NCBI RefSeq assembly: GCF_018199995.1 | Contig: NZ_CP073579.1 | Location: forward strand, 1,302,001 to 1,366,000 | Reading direction: 5' to 3' | Origin: Photobacterium sp. GJ3 | GTDB lineage: Bacteria; Pseudomonadota; Gammaproteobacteria; Enterobacterales; Vibrionaceae | Length of the DNA stretch: 64,000 nt | Shown: one piece after another, positions 9,368 through 17,322 of the stretch | Layout of the letters: the number at the start of each line of letters is the position of its first letter | Position numbering within the stretch: position 1 is the stretch's first letter | Position numbers and translations under genes: made by a program | Notes under the pieces: generated by a model | The model's database searches: none | Seen by the model: only the letters and a program-made list of their open reading frames with translations | What the model was told of the DNA's origin: nothing

Positions 9368-10060
9368 TTAGCGATTCTTTGTGCTGGCAGCGGCATCAAG
9401 ATACCACGACGTTGCGACTTCCAGACGCGTGAGTGCGGAACCAACAGTCACTGCAAGTGCACCCGCTTCGATCGCTTGTTTGCATAGCGCTGGAGAATTG
9501 AAGCGCCCTTCTGCCATCGTGAGATAGCCTGCTCGAGAAAACTGAGTCACGAGCTCAATATCTGGATCTTCAGGTGTCATCTCGCCAGTGTATCCCGAAA
9601 GCGTAGAACCGATTAACTCAATCCCTTGAGAGTGAGCCCAAGAGCCATCCTCAAACGCTGCGCAATCGGCCATGCCAATACAGCCGGAATGCACAATTGC
9701 TTCTGCAATTTCTTGGCGACTTTCGGGTCTGACTCTATCGGTAGCATCAAAAGCAATAATCGCGGCCCCAGCGGCTTCCAGAGCTTTGACATCATCCACA
9801 AAAGGGGTGATACGCACTGGGCTGTCTGGGAGATCGCGCTTGACGATGCCAATGATCGGAATGGATACCGCTTTCGCTACCGCAGTCACGCGTTCGATGC
9901 TTTCAATTCTTAATGCAGGTGCGCCAGCCATCTCAGCAGCTCGGGCCATCGCAACAACAAACTCAGTCGTATCGAGCGGGCTTCCTTCAACGGGTTGAAT
10001 CGAAACGACAATCGTGTTCGCCAACTGTTGGGCCATTTCAGTGATATCCCAGTTCTTCAT
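9368..10060 (-). CDS. nanE: N-acylglucosamine-6-phosphate 2-epimerase NanE
   Basis: A 230-residue TIM-barrel enzyme converting N-acetylmannosamine-6-phosphate to N-acetylglucosamine-6-phosphate. The sequence reads through as NanE, with VSIQPVEGSPLD near the N-terminus, IIGIVKRD in the middle and the ALAVTVGSALTR phosphate-binding end. It is divergent from a PTS permease and an RpiR regulator. This suggests that ManNAc or a related sugar enters already phosphorylated and is epimerised here, with no need for NanK. Base composition is more AT-rich than the genes to its left. Confidence 0.9.
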   Translation of the reverse strand: MKNWDITEMAQQLANTIVVSIQPVEGSPLDTTEFVVAMARAAEMAGAPALRIESIERVTAVAKAVSIPIIGIVKRDLPDSPVRITPFVDDVKALEAAGAAIIAFDATDRVRPESRQEIAEAIVHSGCIGMADCAAFEDGSWAHSQGIELIGSTLSGYTGEMTPEDPDIELVTQFSRAGYLTMAEGRFNSPALCKQAIEAGALAVTVGSALTRLEVATSWYLDAAASTKNR

Positions 10061-10286
10061 GACTTGCCTCTTACCATGCTTTTATTTTCAAACTTGTTTG
10101 ATGAGGCAGTTATACTTTTAAAAAAAATCTTCATCAACCACAAAGAAAATATTCTTCACATTGATCACAGATTTCATTCATAACGTTTGAAGAAAATTTT
10201 CACCGTATTGATAATTGGCTCGATTCAGGGAGGCTGCATCGCAGTTAAAAAAACAACATTCATCATTCAAAGGGTTTGGAGGGTAC

Positions 10287-11893
10287 ATGAACAGTATCTT
10301 TTCTGTACTACAAAAAATCGGGCGGGCATTCATGCTACCGATTGCTGTATTACCCATGGCGGGTATTTTACTTGGGGTCGGTGGCGCATTTACCAGTGGG
10401 CCACTGATTGAAACCTACAACCTGACCTTCCTCGCGCCGGGAACTCTGGCGAACCAATTTTTGGTGCTGTGTTTCCAGGCAGGTCTGTTTGTGTTTGTCA
10501 ATTTACCCTTGTTATTCGCGGTTGGTGTTGCAATTGGGATGGCAAACAATAATAAAGAAACCGCGGCACTTTCTGCAGTACTGGGCTTTTTGCTCTTCCA
10601 TACCGTGATCGGAGCAGTCCTCGGTTTTCAGGGTTTCACGCCAGAGACAACCAATGTTGAAGCACTCATTGCGGCAGGTGCCAACGCCGATGAAGCGGTG
10701 GGTTTAGCCTCTTTGTATACGAAAGAGCTCGGAATCTTTACCCTACAAACAGGCGTGTTCGGGGTATCACATGTGGTCTGTTATCAGCGTTTATTACGAA
10801 CCGTTTCTCGAACGTCACCTTACCTGACTACCTGGCGTTTTTTAGTGGCAACCGCCTCGTACCAGTCATGACCATGCTGTTTTTTATCCCACTAGCATTT
10901 TTGTTCCCATTCATTTGGCCACCAATTTTTAAATCTATCGTTTTTGCAGGTGAAGCCTTCTCTGCCATGGGTTACATCGGCACTTTCTTCTATGGCTCAC
11001 TGATGCGCCTGCTGAACGTATTTGGTTTACACCATGCGATCTACCCATTGTTCTGGTACACCGAACTGGGCGGCCTACAAGAAGTCGCGGGGGAAATGGT
11101 TGCAGGCGGGCAGAAAATTTTCTTCGCTCAACTCGCAGACCCATCAACAGCGCATTTTAGCTCAGAAGCAACACGTACAATGACAGGCGGCTTCTTACCC
11201 ATGATGTTTGGTCTGCCTGCGGCAGCCTTAGCGATGTACCACTGTGCTGATGATAAGAACAAAGCTAAAGTAAAAGGCATCCTGTTCTCGGCTGCATTGA
11301 CGTCATTCCTGACAGGTATCACTGAGCCACTAGAGTTTACTTTCTTATTCGTTGCGCCAGTATTGTACGCCGTACACGCTGTGTTAGAAGGCGTGGCTTA
11401 CATGCTCATGCACATGCTTGATGTCGCGGTAGGGATTACCTTCTCTCGCGGTATCATCGACTTTACTTTCTTTGGCTTGTTGCAAGGTACGGCGAAGACA
11501 TCTTACCAATGGATTCTCATCCTTGGCCCACTTTACTCCGTGATTTACTACTTCGTGTTTCGCTTTATGATTCGCAAGTTTAACTTCGCAACGCCGGGTC
11601 GTAACGATGCTGAAAACAAGCTCTACACACGCAAAGATTACAACGGTAAAGAGAACGGTTTGATTGATGAAATCGTGGCGAACTTGGGTGGTCCGGAGAA
11701 CATTGCGTCGATTGATGCCTGTATCACTCGCCTTCGTATCTCAGTGATAAACAGTGCGCTGCCTGCGAGCGATGAGGTCTGGAAAACACTCCATGCAAAA
11801 GGCGTGATTCGCTCAGGAAATGGGATTCAGTTGATTTACGGCACGCAGGCTGAAATCTACAAGAATCAGATCATAGAGAAGTATCAGTTATAA
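10287..11893 (+). pseudogene. PTS EIICB permease for an amino sugar, frameshifted
   Basis: Two reading frames (10287-10871 and 10868-11893) together make one EIIC-EIIB permease of about 535 residues. The start at 10287 has a GGAGGG ribosome site. The N-terminal frame carries the first EIIC helices (LPIAVLPMAGILLGVG). The second frame has the remaining helices, the GITEPLEF substrate-site motif and an EIIB domain with the phosphorylation cysteine in DACITRLR. The frame is lost between about 10765 and 10835, where three single-base gaps or insertions (net minus one) separate the DNA from the expected coding sequence. Either a pseudogene or a cluster of sequencing errors. Context (nanE, RpiR) suggests N-acetylmannosamine-type uptake. 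Confidence 0.8.
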
Positions 11894-11905
11894 CAAATGA
11901 TGGAG

Positions 11906-11940
11906 ACAAGAACCCAGCGAACGCTGGGTTCTTGTTGTTT
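11906..11940 (+). terminator. Rho-independent terminator after the PTS gene
   Basis: Perfect 14-bp inverted arms (ACAAGAACCCAGCG and its complement) with a two-base AA loop, followed by a T-rich tail (TGTTT). It lies 12 bp after the PTS stop and before the RpiR gene, which therefore probably has its own promoter in the following 50 bp. Confidence 0.8.
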
Positions 11941-11986
11941 CAATTTACGTTATACTCCCAGCGTCAGTTAGGGAATCAAGAGCACT

Positions 11987-12835
11987 ATGAACGCACAACC
12001 TCAAGTTAATCTACTCTCTCGCCTCCGCTACGGCATGGAAGGTTACAGCCCTAAGTTAAAGACGGTGGCTGATTTTATTGTCTCGCATGCTGATAGTGCC
12101 CAGTACCTCACCATTACTGAACTCGCAAGAGATACCATGACCAGTGAAGCGACAGTGATCCGCTTGTGTCGAGATTTAGGTTTTAAAGGTTACTCTGATT
12201 TTCGAATGGCACTGGCGATCGAGATTAGCCAGCCGAAATCGACCAAAACCAGCGATGTACCAAAAGAGGACGGTGACCGGATTGATGAAGCAACCCAAAG
12301 TGCGATGACAAGTTTGCAAGATACGGGTGCGTTAATTGACCGTAAACAGATTGATCGAATTTGCCAGCTGATTCATCAAGCGGAAAACATCCATTGCGTT
12401 GGTGTGGGAGCCTCAAGCATCGTCGGTCGCTATTTATCGTTCCGCTTAACCCGAATTGGTAAACGCTCCACCATGTTTGAGGACACACATATTGCAGCCA
12501 TGCGAGCAATCAAATCTAAACCGAGTGATTTATGGTTTGCGATTTCCAGCTCAGGCTCCACAAAAGATGTTGTCTATGCAGCGAGCAGAGCAAAGAAACA
12601 ACAATCGCCCGTGGTGAGCTTAACGAACATTCGCCATAGCCCACTATCGGTCACCTCTGATGAAGTGTTAGTTGCAGCCAGACCTGAAGGGCCTTTAACT
12701 GGTGGTGCATTTGCATCCAAAGTGAGCGCTTTGTTACTCGTGGATATTCTGATTAATCAGCTCGTTGCCGAATATGAAGAATATGCTGAATCCGTCAAAG
12801 AGACTGCCGAAGTAACCATGGCGTTCATGGTTTAG
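11987..12835 (+). CDS. RpiR/MurR-family transcriptional regulator
   Basis: A 282-residue regulator with an N-terminal RpiR helix-turn-helix (about residues 5-80, including TSEATVIRLCRDLGFKGYSD) and a C-terminal SIS sugar-phosphate-binding domain (about 125-260, with VGVGASSIVG and ISSSGSTKD). It likely senses the phosphorylated amino sugar delivered by the adjacent PTS and controls nanE and the permease. It is the last gene before the toxin/immunity locus. Confidence 0.87.
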   Translation: MNAQPQVNLLSRLRYGMEGYSPKLKTVADFIVSHADSAQYLTITELARDTMTSEATVIRLCRDLGFKGYSDFRMALAIEISQPKSTKTSDVPKEDGDRIDEATQSAMTSLQDTGALIDRKQIDRICQLIHQAENIHCVGVGASSIVGRYLSFRLTRIGKRSTMFEDTHIAAMRAIKSKPSDLWFAISSSGSTKDVVYAASRAKKQQSPVVSLTNIRHSPLSVTSDEVLVAARPEGPLTGGAFASKVSALLLVDILINQLVAEYEEYAESVKETAEVTMAFMV

Positions 12836-12844
12836 CATTCGCTT

Positions 12845-12956
12845 TGGTGTGCGGCAAAAAGAATGCGGTGTAACCTGTTGCCTGATCTCGCCTGAACAAC
12901 CACTCATATCAAACACACCGCAATGAAATTACAGACTAATATTGATCAATCAGTGC
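12845..12956 (+). repeat. Cassette-boundary repeat D, copy 1
   Basis: About 112 bp alignable with 21443-21555 in the same orientation, and partly with 14729-14795. The shared core reads around AACCTGTTGCCTGA and CTCGCC. It contains inverted ends TGCGGTGT and ACACCGCA. Its right end covers the last codons of the ankyrin immunity gene. It marks the downstream limit of the immunity array. Confidence 0.65.
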
Positions 12957-13436
12957 TTTAATGGCTGGATCAATGCCCGCAATGATATCCATTGCTTCAC
13001 GGACAGATTTTCCTCCGGGTGCGGCTGCATCCGGGTCGGCACCATACTCTAAGAGAACTTTCACCACATTGAACTCAAAAGGATGACTGTCAAATGCCAT
13101 ATCTAAGGCATTCTGGGAGTCTATCCCCCGGTGTTCAAGAGTCTCTTTTGCACCGTTGTCCAGCAAGAGCCGCATTGCCGGGACATTTCTTTGCCGCACG
13201 GCATAAATCAGCGGTGTATAGCCATAGCTATCAATTGCATTGACGTCCAATCCTTGAGCAATGAGAAATTGGATTGATTCAGGTGGGGATTTATCTCCTA
13301 ATCCAATCAAAACTTGGTGCAGATACGTCCATTGATCATCATTTGTTATATGGTGTATATCATCACCTTGGGAAATAAGTTGCTTTGCTTTCGCAATATC
13401 GCCTTCATCTAATGCTTCAAAAAGTTCGAAACTCAT
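12936..13436 (-). CDS. Ankyrin-repeat immunity protein, copy C (mosaic)
   Basis: A 166-residue ankyrin-repeat protein, about four repeats, cytoplasmic. The C-terminal two thirds, from VNAIDSYGYTPL onward, is nearly identical to copies at 16019-16543 and 17637-18161, while the N-terminal third is different. That is a mosaic. Its ATG overlaps the stop of an upstream toxin-tip remnant by four bases (ATGA, 13433-13436). Such coupling fits a toxin/immunity pair. The role as immunity protein to a GHH-type nuclease tip is inferred from this placement, repeated three times. Confidence 0.75.
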   Translation of the reverse strand: MSFELFEALDEGDIAKAKQLISQGDDIHHITNDDQWTYLHQVLIGLGDKSPPESIQFLIAQGLDVNAIDSYGYTPLIYAVRQRNVPAMRLLLDNGAKETLEHRGIDSQNALDMAFDSHPFEFNVVKVLLEYGADPDAAAPGGKSVREAMDIIAGIDPAIKALIDQY

Positions 13437-13684
13437 TGGCTATTCCTTTTTCTCAAAAATTTCTTCATATCGCTTTTAATAATGTTCAGCCCATCCGTTC
13501 CCGGCTTTTCATTCCTGTGACTCAAATTTGGACCTTCTTCTTCGATCTGGAAGTAATCCGGACGGGAATTCACAAAATCATTCAGCTCTGCCTGAGTCAT
13601 CCCCAGTTCCTCAGCAGCACGCAGGATACGGCGGTTTTCTACACCGAATTTATGCCCATAGTGCCAGTTTTTAAAGGCACTTTT
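13433..13684 (-). pseudogene. Orphan GHH-like nuclease toxin tip (fragment)
   Basis: Only the last 83 codons of a toxin C-terminal domain remain, with no start codon; two stop codons precede it in frame. The fragment reads NWHYGHKFGVENRRIL near its start, then RAAEELGMTQAELN and NLSHRNEKPG. This is the pattern I associate with the GHH subgroup of HNH/EndoVII nuclease toxins found at the ends of Rhs and other polymorphic toxins. The ankyrin gene starts inside its stop codon. It looks like a displaced tip left after toxin-tip replacement. Confidence 0.65.
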
Positions 13685-13829
13685 TCATCAAGTTGATACT
13701 GACTTCAATCTGCCACTTGGGTACGGAACTATTGTGACACTCAAAATCAAGAAGAAAGGTAAAATAGGAAAAGATAGCAGGCCACATTGAGGCAATCACA
13801 GATATGCCCAAGTGGCCTTTGCAGACAAG

Positions 13830-14084
13830 TTATTCAAGTTTGAAGCAAGGCAACCCTTGTTCAGCGTACCAGCGTTTGAGTTCTGCGATCACTGCTTCAG
13901 GTGACTCTTCAATACCTACCAATGATGGATGTGTCAACAACGCACTTCCCTCTGGATGGGTTATTTCACTGTTAAAATAGTAAACAACATCCTCGAGAAG
14001 CGCATCATCTCGGTCATCAGAGTAAACCGTTTTCAGTACGGTTAGAAATTCGAGTTCTTTGTAATCATTAAGTTTTCTCATCAT
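13830..14084 (-). CDS. Colicin/pyocin-type immunity protein (orphan)
   Basis: An 84-residue acidic protein of the colicin E/S-pyocin DNase immunity (Im) family. It has the DYKELEFL helix near the N-terminus, the HPEGSALLTHP segment corresponding to the conserved HP-G-SDLIYYP core, and the C-terminal LKRWYAEQGLPCFK. These small four-helix proteins bind and block the HNH nuclease domain. No matching nuclease lies next to it, so it is an orphan immunity gene. A second Met is the alternative start. Confidence 0.72.
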   Translation of the reverse strand: MMRKLNDYKELEFLTVLKTVYSDDRDDALLEDVVYYFNSEITHPEGSALLTHPSLVGIEESPEAVIAELKRWYAEQGLPCFKLE

Positions 14085-14431
14085 TCAAGCCATTTTTCAT
14101 ATGGATAGTTCATCGAAGAAAAGATCAGGTTTTCAATTTCTTATGCTTATCCATTCGATTGAACCTTGCCAACATGATGAAGCATTTCAAAATGCATGAC
14201 GGTGCGGATAAATCTTAGGCCAAGAGTGATGCAATACAATGGGAGCTCGAGCAGGATAATCTTCACTATCTTTTTCTGAGTTATCATTCCTAATTCACAG
14301 ACATGGTCATCTAATGTCTCCTCTTGCCACAAAAGAAAACCGCTCAACATTACATCGTGCCACATGAAGCGTATTTGTATGTTTTGCGGTTTTTTTAGAT
14401 TTTTGATTGATTTACGTTGGTGATGTTGCGG
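14085..14431. other. Intergenic stretch in the immunity array, no convincing gene
   Basis: A 72-residue open frame on the minus strand (14147-14365) has no recognisable features and I do not call it. The right part (14342-14393) is a direct repeat of 14784-14835, sharing the block ACATCGTGCCACATGAAGCG. This suggests the stretch contains a cassette junction and degraded sequence. Confidence 0.5.
14342..14393 (+). repeat. Short direct repeat flanking the Imm31 gene, copy 1
   Basis: About 50 bp repeated at 14784-14835 in the same orientation. The two copies bracket the Imm31-like gene (14432-14713), as expected if that gene was inserted or duplicated as a cassette. Confidence 0.7.
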
Positions 14432-14713
14432 TTATTGTTTCAATTTACCTTCGCCATCTTGCGTGACGCTGACGGAAATTGACTCTCCAGTATAAAAGTC
14501 TTCTCTTGACATCATCTTCCCAGTAGATATTAACTCATTCTCCATAACATCCCAGCATTCACCAGTTGTCAAAATATCTACGGCATACCAAAAAATACCA
14601 TCATCATCTTCAGCAAAGCCTAATATAGCGCCATCGAAGCCATTGATTTCAGATAATTCAGGTCTTTTCGAGCTTACTTTCACCACTTCATAGTAATCAA
14701 ATTTTGATGTCAT
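14432..14713 (-). CDS. Imm31-like immunity protein (orphan)
   Basis: A 93-residue protein starting MTSKFDYYEVVKV. I chose the ATG at 14713 because AGGA precedes it and because the family starts here. The FDYYEVVKV start, the GAILG turn, WYAVDI and the STGKMMSREDFYTGES segment match what I know of the Immunity protein 31 family, which neutralises polymorphic toxin tips. No cognate toxin lies next to it. It is bracketed by 50-bp direct repeats. Confidence 0.68.
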   Translation of the reverse strand: MTSKFDYYEVVKVSSKRPELSEINGFDGAILGFAEDDDGIFWYAVDILTTGECWDVMENELISTGKMMSREDFYTGESISVSVTQDGEGKLKQ

Positions 14714-14728
14714 CACGGTGTCCTGTTG

Positions 14729-14795
14729 TGGTGTACGCAAAAAAATGTGTTGCGACCTGTTGCTCACTCTCGCCTGAACAACTGCTCAACATCAC
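14729..14795 (+). repeat. Cassette-boundary repeat D, copy 3 (partial)
   Basis: A shorter, more diverged copy of the element at 12845-12956 and 21443-21555. The order GGTGT, AAAAATG.G, CCTGTTGC, CTCGCCTGAACAAC is kept. It lies directly upstream of the Imm31-like gene and overlaps the 3' end of the next immunity gene. Confidence 0.5.
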
Positions 14796-15147
14796 ATCGT
14801 GCCACATGAAGCGGACTTGAATGTTTTGCGGTTTGCGGTAGTTTTTCGACTGTTTTGTTATGGGCTGTAACTGACTGATCTTTAAAGCCGGGTAAACCTT
14901 GCGACCTTCGCCATTTTTGGACTATCTCTGTAATCGCTTCAGGCGTAGCGTCTGCTGGATTCTCGGGATAATAGATCAAATCTGAACCATATGGATGTTG
15001 GGATATACCCTCAAAATGATCCACTAATTTGTCCAGCTCCGCTTCGGAGCTGGTATCTGCTCGGTAAATAATATTAAGCATTTCGACAAATTCTGACCTG
15101 TTATAGTCAGTGAAAGTATTTTTATCAAAAGTCTTCAATATCTGCAT
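14764..15147 (-). CDS. Colicin E/S-pyocin-type immunity protein with C-terminal extension
   Basis: 127 residues. Residues about 10-85 are a clear Im-family protein: SEFVEMLNIIYRAD, then HPYGSDLIYYP (the core that contacts the nuclease) and WRRSQGLPGFK, where the family normally ends. The remaining 40 or so residues read through the D/short-repeat DNA and look like an unrelated extension created by a cassette junction. Its start overlaps the upstream immunity gene by 23 bp. No adjacent Im-type nuclease; orphan immunity. Confidence 0.75.
   Translation of the reverse strand: MQILKTFDKNTFTDYNRSEFVEMLNIIYRADTSSEAELDKLVDHFEGISQHPYGSDLIYYPENPADATPEAITEIVQKWRRSQGLPGFKDQSVTAHNKTVEKLPQTAKHSSPLHVARCDVEQLFRRE
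14784..14835 (+). repeat. Short direct repeat flanking the Imm31 gene, copy 2
   Basis: Second copy of the repeat at 14342-14393. It lies inside the C-terminal extension of the Im-type immunity gene, which explains why that extension is unlike the family. Confidence 0.7.
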
Positions 15148-15544
15148 TATCCAAGTTGAAGCTTTTTAGCACATGTAAGACATTATCACTAACAACTAAG
15201 CGAAAATCATCAGCAAGGCCAAAATCATCTCTGCCAGATTGACCTGTTATTTTTAACCAAACAAAATTTGGAAGGTTAATTCCAGGTTGTAATTCTTCAA
15301 ATTCATCTGAAATTGATATCATAACGCTATCAATAGTGAATCCGCTGAATTTGTTAGTAGTTAATGCATCAGCCAAAGGGCGGGTGACGACAAAACAAGG
15401 AAAGGATTCTAGAATAGAATCGCCTAACCAAGATTCAAATCGATACTCGAGTAGATTGACTACTGGAGGGTGCATGCTATTGTCCATAACCGTAGTAGGA
15501 CCTAGCTCACCAGCCACTTCAGGTTCGATATAAAAGAAATTCAT
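15125..15544 (-). CDS. Probable immunity protein for the orphan HH-type nuclease tip
   Basis: A 139-residue cytoplasmic protein starting MNFFYIEPEVAGELGP. Similar proteins lie after Rhs and other toxin tips; I recall no name for the family. It begins eight bases after the stop of the orphan toxin tip (15553-15975) and has an AGGAT ribosome site. Tight spacing and shared direction make it the likely cognate immunity protein. The role is inferred from position and from the locus pattern. Confidence 0.65.
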   Translation of the reverse strand: MNFFYIEPEVAGELGPTTVMDNSMHPPVVNLLEYRFESWLGDSILESFPCFVVTRPLADALTTNKFSGFTIDSVMISISDEFEELQPGINLPNFVWLKITGQSGRDDFGLADDFRLVVSDNVLHVLKSFNLDNADIEDF

Positions 15545-15552
15545 TTTTTATC

Positions 15553-15975
15553 CTATTCTTTTTTGTCAAGTGGAGGATTAAATTGCTCGCCAAACATATT
15601 ATCAATTTTTTCAGCTTGGGTAAGTAAATCTTCTTTACTTGGTGCTGGATGAGCCCTATAAAAGCGGTTCCATTCTTTTCGAATTTTACTTAAATGGATG
15701 CTAGAATTTTTTTCTTTCGGTATCCCGCGTAAATTATCCAATGAGTGTAACTCTGAATCAGTTACTAAATCAGGGTAACGCTTTTGTACTTGTTGCTCGA
15801 CAGCGTGATGGACTACCACTTTTCCCTTGGTATCAGGATAGGCGTCAAAAAAAGTCTTTTTATAGTTTTTACTGTCAGACTCACCAAACTTAGCTTTGCT
15901 GAACACCAGATAAATCGGCGGGATCCCCGAATCCAGCGGGATTGGGGCTGTGGGAAAGTTTACCCAATCAAACAA
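15553..15975 (-). CDS. Orphan toxin tip: pyocin-junction remnant plus HNH/EndoVII-like nuclease
   Basis: About 140 residues, opening only from a TTG (15975) with a stop nine codons upstream and no ribosome site, so it is probably silent. Residues 1-25 end in PLDSGIPPIYLVF, the same junction as in the full toxin at 18940-21279. The rest is a different domain with HHAVEQQ, then NLRGIPKEKN and HLSKIRKEWNRFY. This His-His...Asn...His order fits an HNH/EndoVII-type nuclease. It is followed by its immunity gene. It looks like a displaced or donor tip cassette. Confidence 0.68.
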   Translation of the reverse strand: MFDWVNFPTAPIPLDSGIPPIYLVFSKAKFGESDSKNYKKTFFDAYPDTKGKVVVHHAVEQQVQKRYPDLVTDSELHSLDNLRGIPKEKNSSIHLSKIRKEWNRFYRAHPAPSKEDLLTQAEKIDNMFGEQFNPPLDKKE

Positions 15976-16018
15976 TTCCCGCCAGATGGCGGGAATTCAG
16001 CATACGTTTATTTTCAAA

Positions 16019-16543
16019 TCAATACTTAGCAATCAGTGCGTTAATGGCTGGATCAATGCCCGCAATGATATCCATTGCTTCACGGACAGATTTTCCTCCG
16101 GGTGCGGCTGCATCCGGGTCGGCACCATACTCTAAGAGAACTTTCACCACATTGAACTCAAAAGGATGACTGTCAAATGCCATATCTAAGGCATTCTGGG
16201 AGTCTATCCCCCGGTGTTCAAGAGTCTCTTTTGCACCGTTGTCCAGCAAGAGCCGCATTGCCGGGACATTTCTTTGCCGCACGGCATAAATCAGCGGTGT
16301 ATAGCCATAGCTATCAATTGCATTGACGTCCAATCCTTTATCAATAAGATACTTGATAGATTCACTTGGGCTTAGTCTATCAACACTTGTACTTGTTAAG
16401 ACTTTATGAAGATAAGTCCATCTATCATTTTCTGTAACATGATGAACATTCACACCCTGATTCAGTAAATTTTCTGCACTTTCTAATTGCCCACGTTTTA
16501 TTGCCTGAAAGAATTTAAATTCAGGACTGTCGATATATCTCAT
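16019..16543 (-). CDS. Ankyrin-repeat immunity protein, copy A
   Basis: A 174-residue ankyrin-repeat protein, translation identical to copy B (17637-18161). From VNAIDSYGYTPL onward it nearly matches copy C at 12936-13436; its first 65 or so residues (MRYIDSPEFKFFQAIKRG) differ from C. It starts one base after the stop of a GHH-like toxin-tip remnant. Predicted cytoplasmic partner/inhibitor of that tip, by position. Ankyrin proteins are known as immunity proteins in some polymorphic toxin loci. Confidence 0.78.
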   Translation of the reverse strand: MRYIDSPEFKFFQAIKRGQLESAENLLNQGVNVHHVTENDRWTYLHKVLTSTSVDRLSPSESIKYLIDKGLDVNAIDSYGYTPLIYAVRQRNVPAMRLLLDNGAKETLEHRGIDSQNALDMAFDSHPFEFNVVKVLLEYGADPDAAAPGGKSVREAMDIIAGIDPAINALIAKY

Positions 16544-16544
16544 C

Positions 16545-16750
16545 TTATTTCCTGTCCTCTAAAAACGATACCATATCATCTAAAATTTCATCAATTTCAT
16601 CGACCCCCGGCTTTTCATTCCTGTGGCTCAAATTTGGACCTTCTTCTTCGATCTGGAAATAATCCGGGCGGGAATTCACAAAATCATTCAGCTCTGCCTG
16701 TGTCATATCCAGCTCTTCGGCTGCACGTAAGATCGTCGGTTTTCTATTCT
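16545..16750 (-). pseudogene. Orphan GHH-like toxin-tip remnant, unit A
   Basis: In frame from about 16733 to the stop at 16545-16547, the translation keeps ILRAAEELDMTQAELN and NLSHRNEKPG, close to the remnant at 13433-13684. One base is missing just upstream (around 16734), and the GHK part of the active site is not preserved, so this copy is dead. It ends one base before the ankyrin start codon. Confidence 0.65.
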
Positions 16751-16822
16751 AAGTCTGTGTCTGAAATGCCAGCTTCAATACAATCTTTCTTCTCATCAAT
16801 TTTGATGAAGTCAATAAGATAT

Positions 16823-16852
16823 ATAAACCAGTATATGAAAATACTGGTTTAT
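16823..16852 (-). terminator. Hairpin after immunity gene, unit A
   Basis: Perfect 12-bp inverted repeat (ATAAACCAGTAT and its complement) with a six-base loop, in AT-rich DNA 45 bp after the stop of the immunity gene at 16897. Probable terminator for the minus strand. An identical copy lies at 18441-18470. Confidence 0.55.
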
Positions 16853-16896
16853 TTTGATAAACTTTCAGTAACACAGAAAAACCTTAATGAACATTT

Positions 16897-17322
16897 CTAA
16901 TGTGTTGTTTGGTAATGTATACATTTAACCTTATCTGAACCAATATGGTAAACCACTTGGAAATATTTTCTCTCAGATATTAAAAACTTATCCCAAGAAC
17001 CAACCCGCCCTAAAACAGGCACAACTTTTTCTGGCATAGATTCGGATGGAGAGCCAATTAGATCATATATTTCTTTTCGACAACTTATACCAGTCAATCC
17101 GCACTCGAAATATTCCGGATTATACGCAACAATCAGCTTTAGCTTATTATCATTCCTCGTAAACTGGAATTCCAAACCACGATTAAATAACTCTATATAA
17201 AACTCATCATTATAGCCATCAATTTTAGAAGGAACATTACCCCCAATTAAGGATGTAAAGCTCGAATCTTTGATCAGCTCTTCATAAGTTTTTCCTAAAA
17301 AATCGAAGTAATTATTCATCAT
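16897..17322 (-). CDS. Immunity protein paralogue, unit A
   Basis: About 141 residues, starting MMNNYFDFLGKTYEEL. It is a paralogue of the immunity gene at 18515-18940, differing at about nine scattered positions, although flanking DNA in the duplication is identical. Its start codon overlaps the stop of the remnant HNH tip. It probably protects against a variant of the DHIPS-type tip. I do not recognise the family by name. Confidence 0.7.
   Translation of the reverse strand: MMNNYFDFLGKTYEELIKDSSFTSLIGGNVPSKIDGYNDEFYIELFNRGLEFQFTRNDNKLKLIVAYNPEYFECGLTGISCRKEIYDLIGSPSESMPEKVVPVLGRVGSWDKFLISERKYFQVVYHIGSDKVKCIHYQTTH

Noticed and set aside
12845..12956. Repeat D as an integron attC site
   Set aside because: It has inverted ends and lies next to small cassettes, but I could not find the RYYYAAC/GTTRRRY core pairs in the right order, and no integrase gene is present in the window.
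14147..14365. 72-codon frame in the immunity array
   Set aside because: No family resemblance and its 5' part lies in a direct repeat; a decayed cassette is possible but unsupported.
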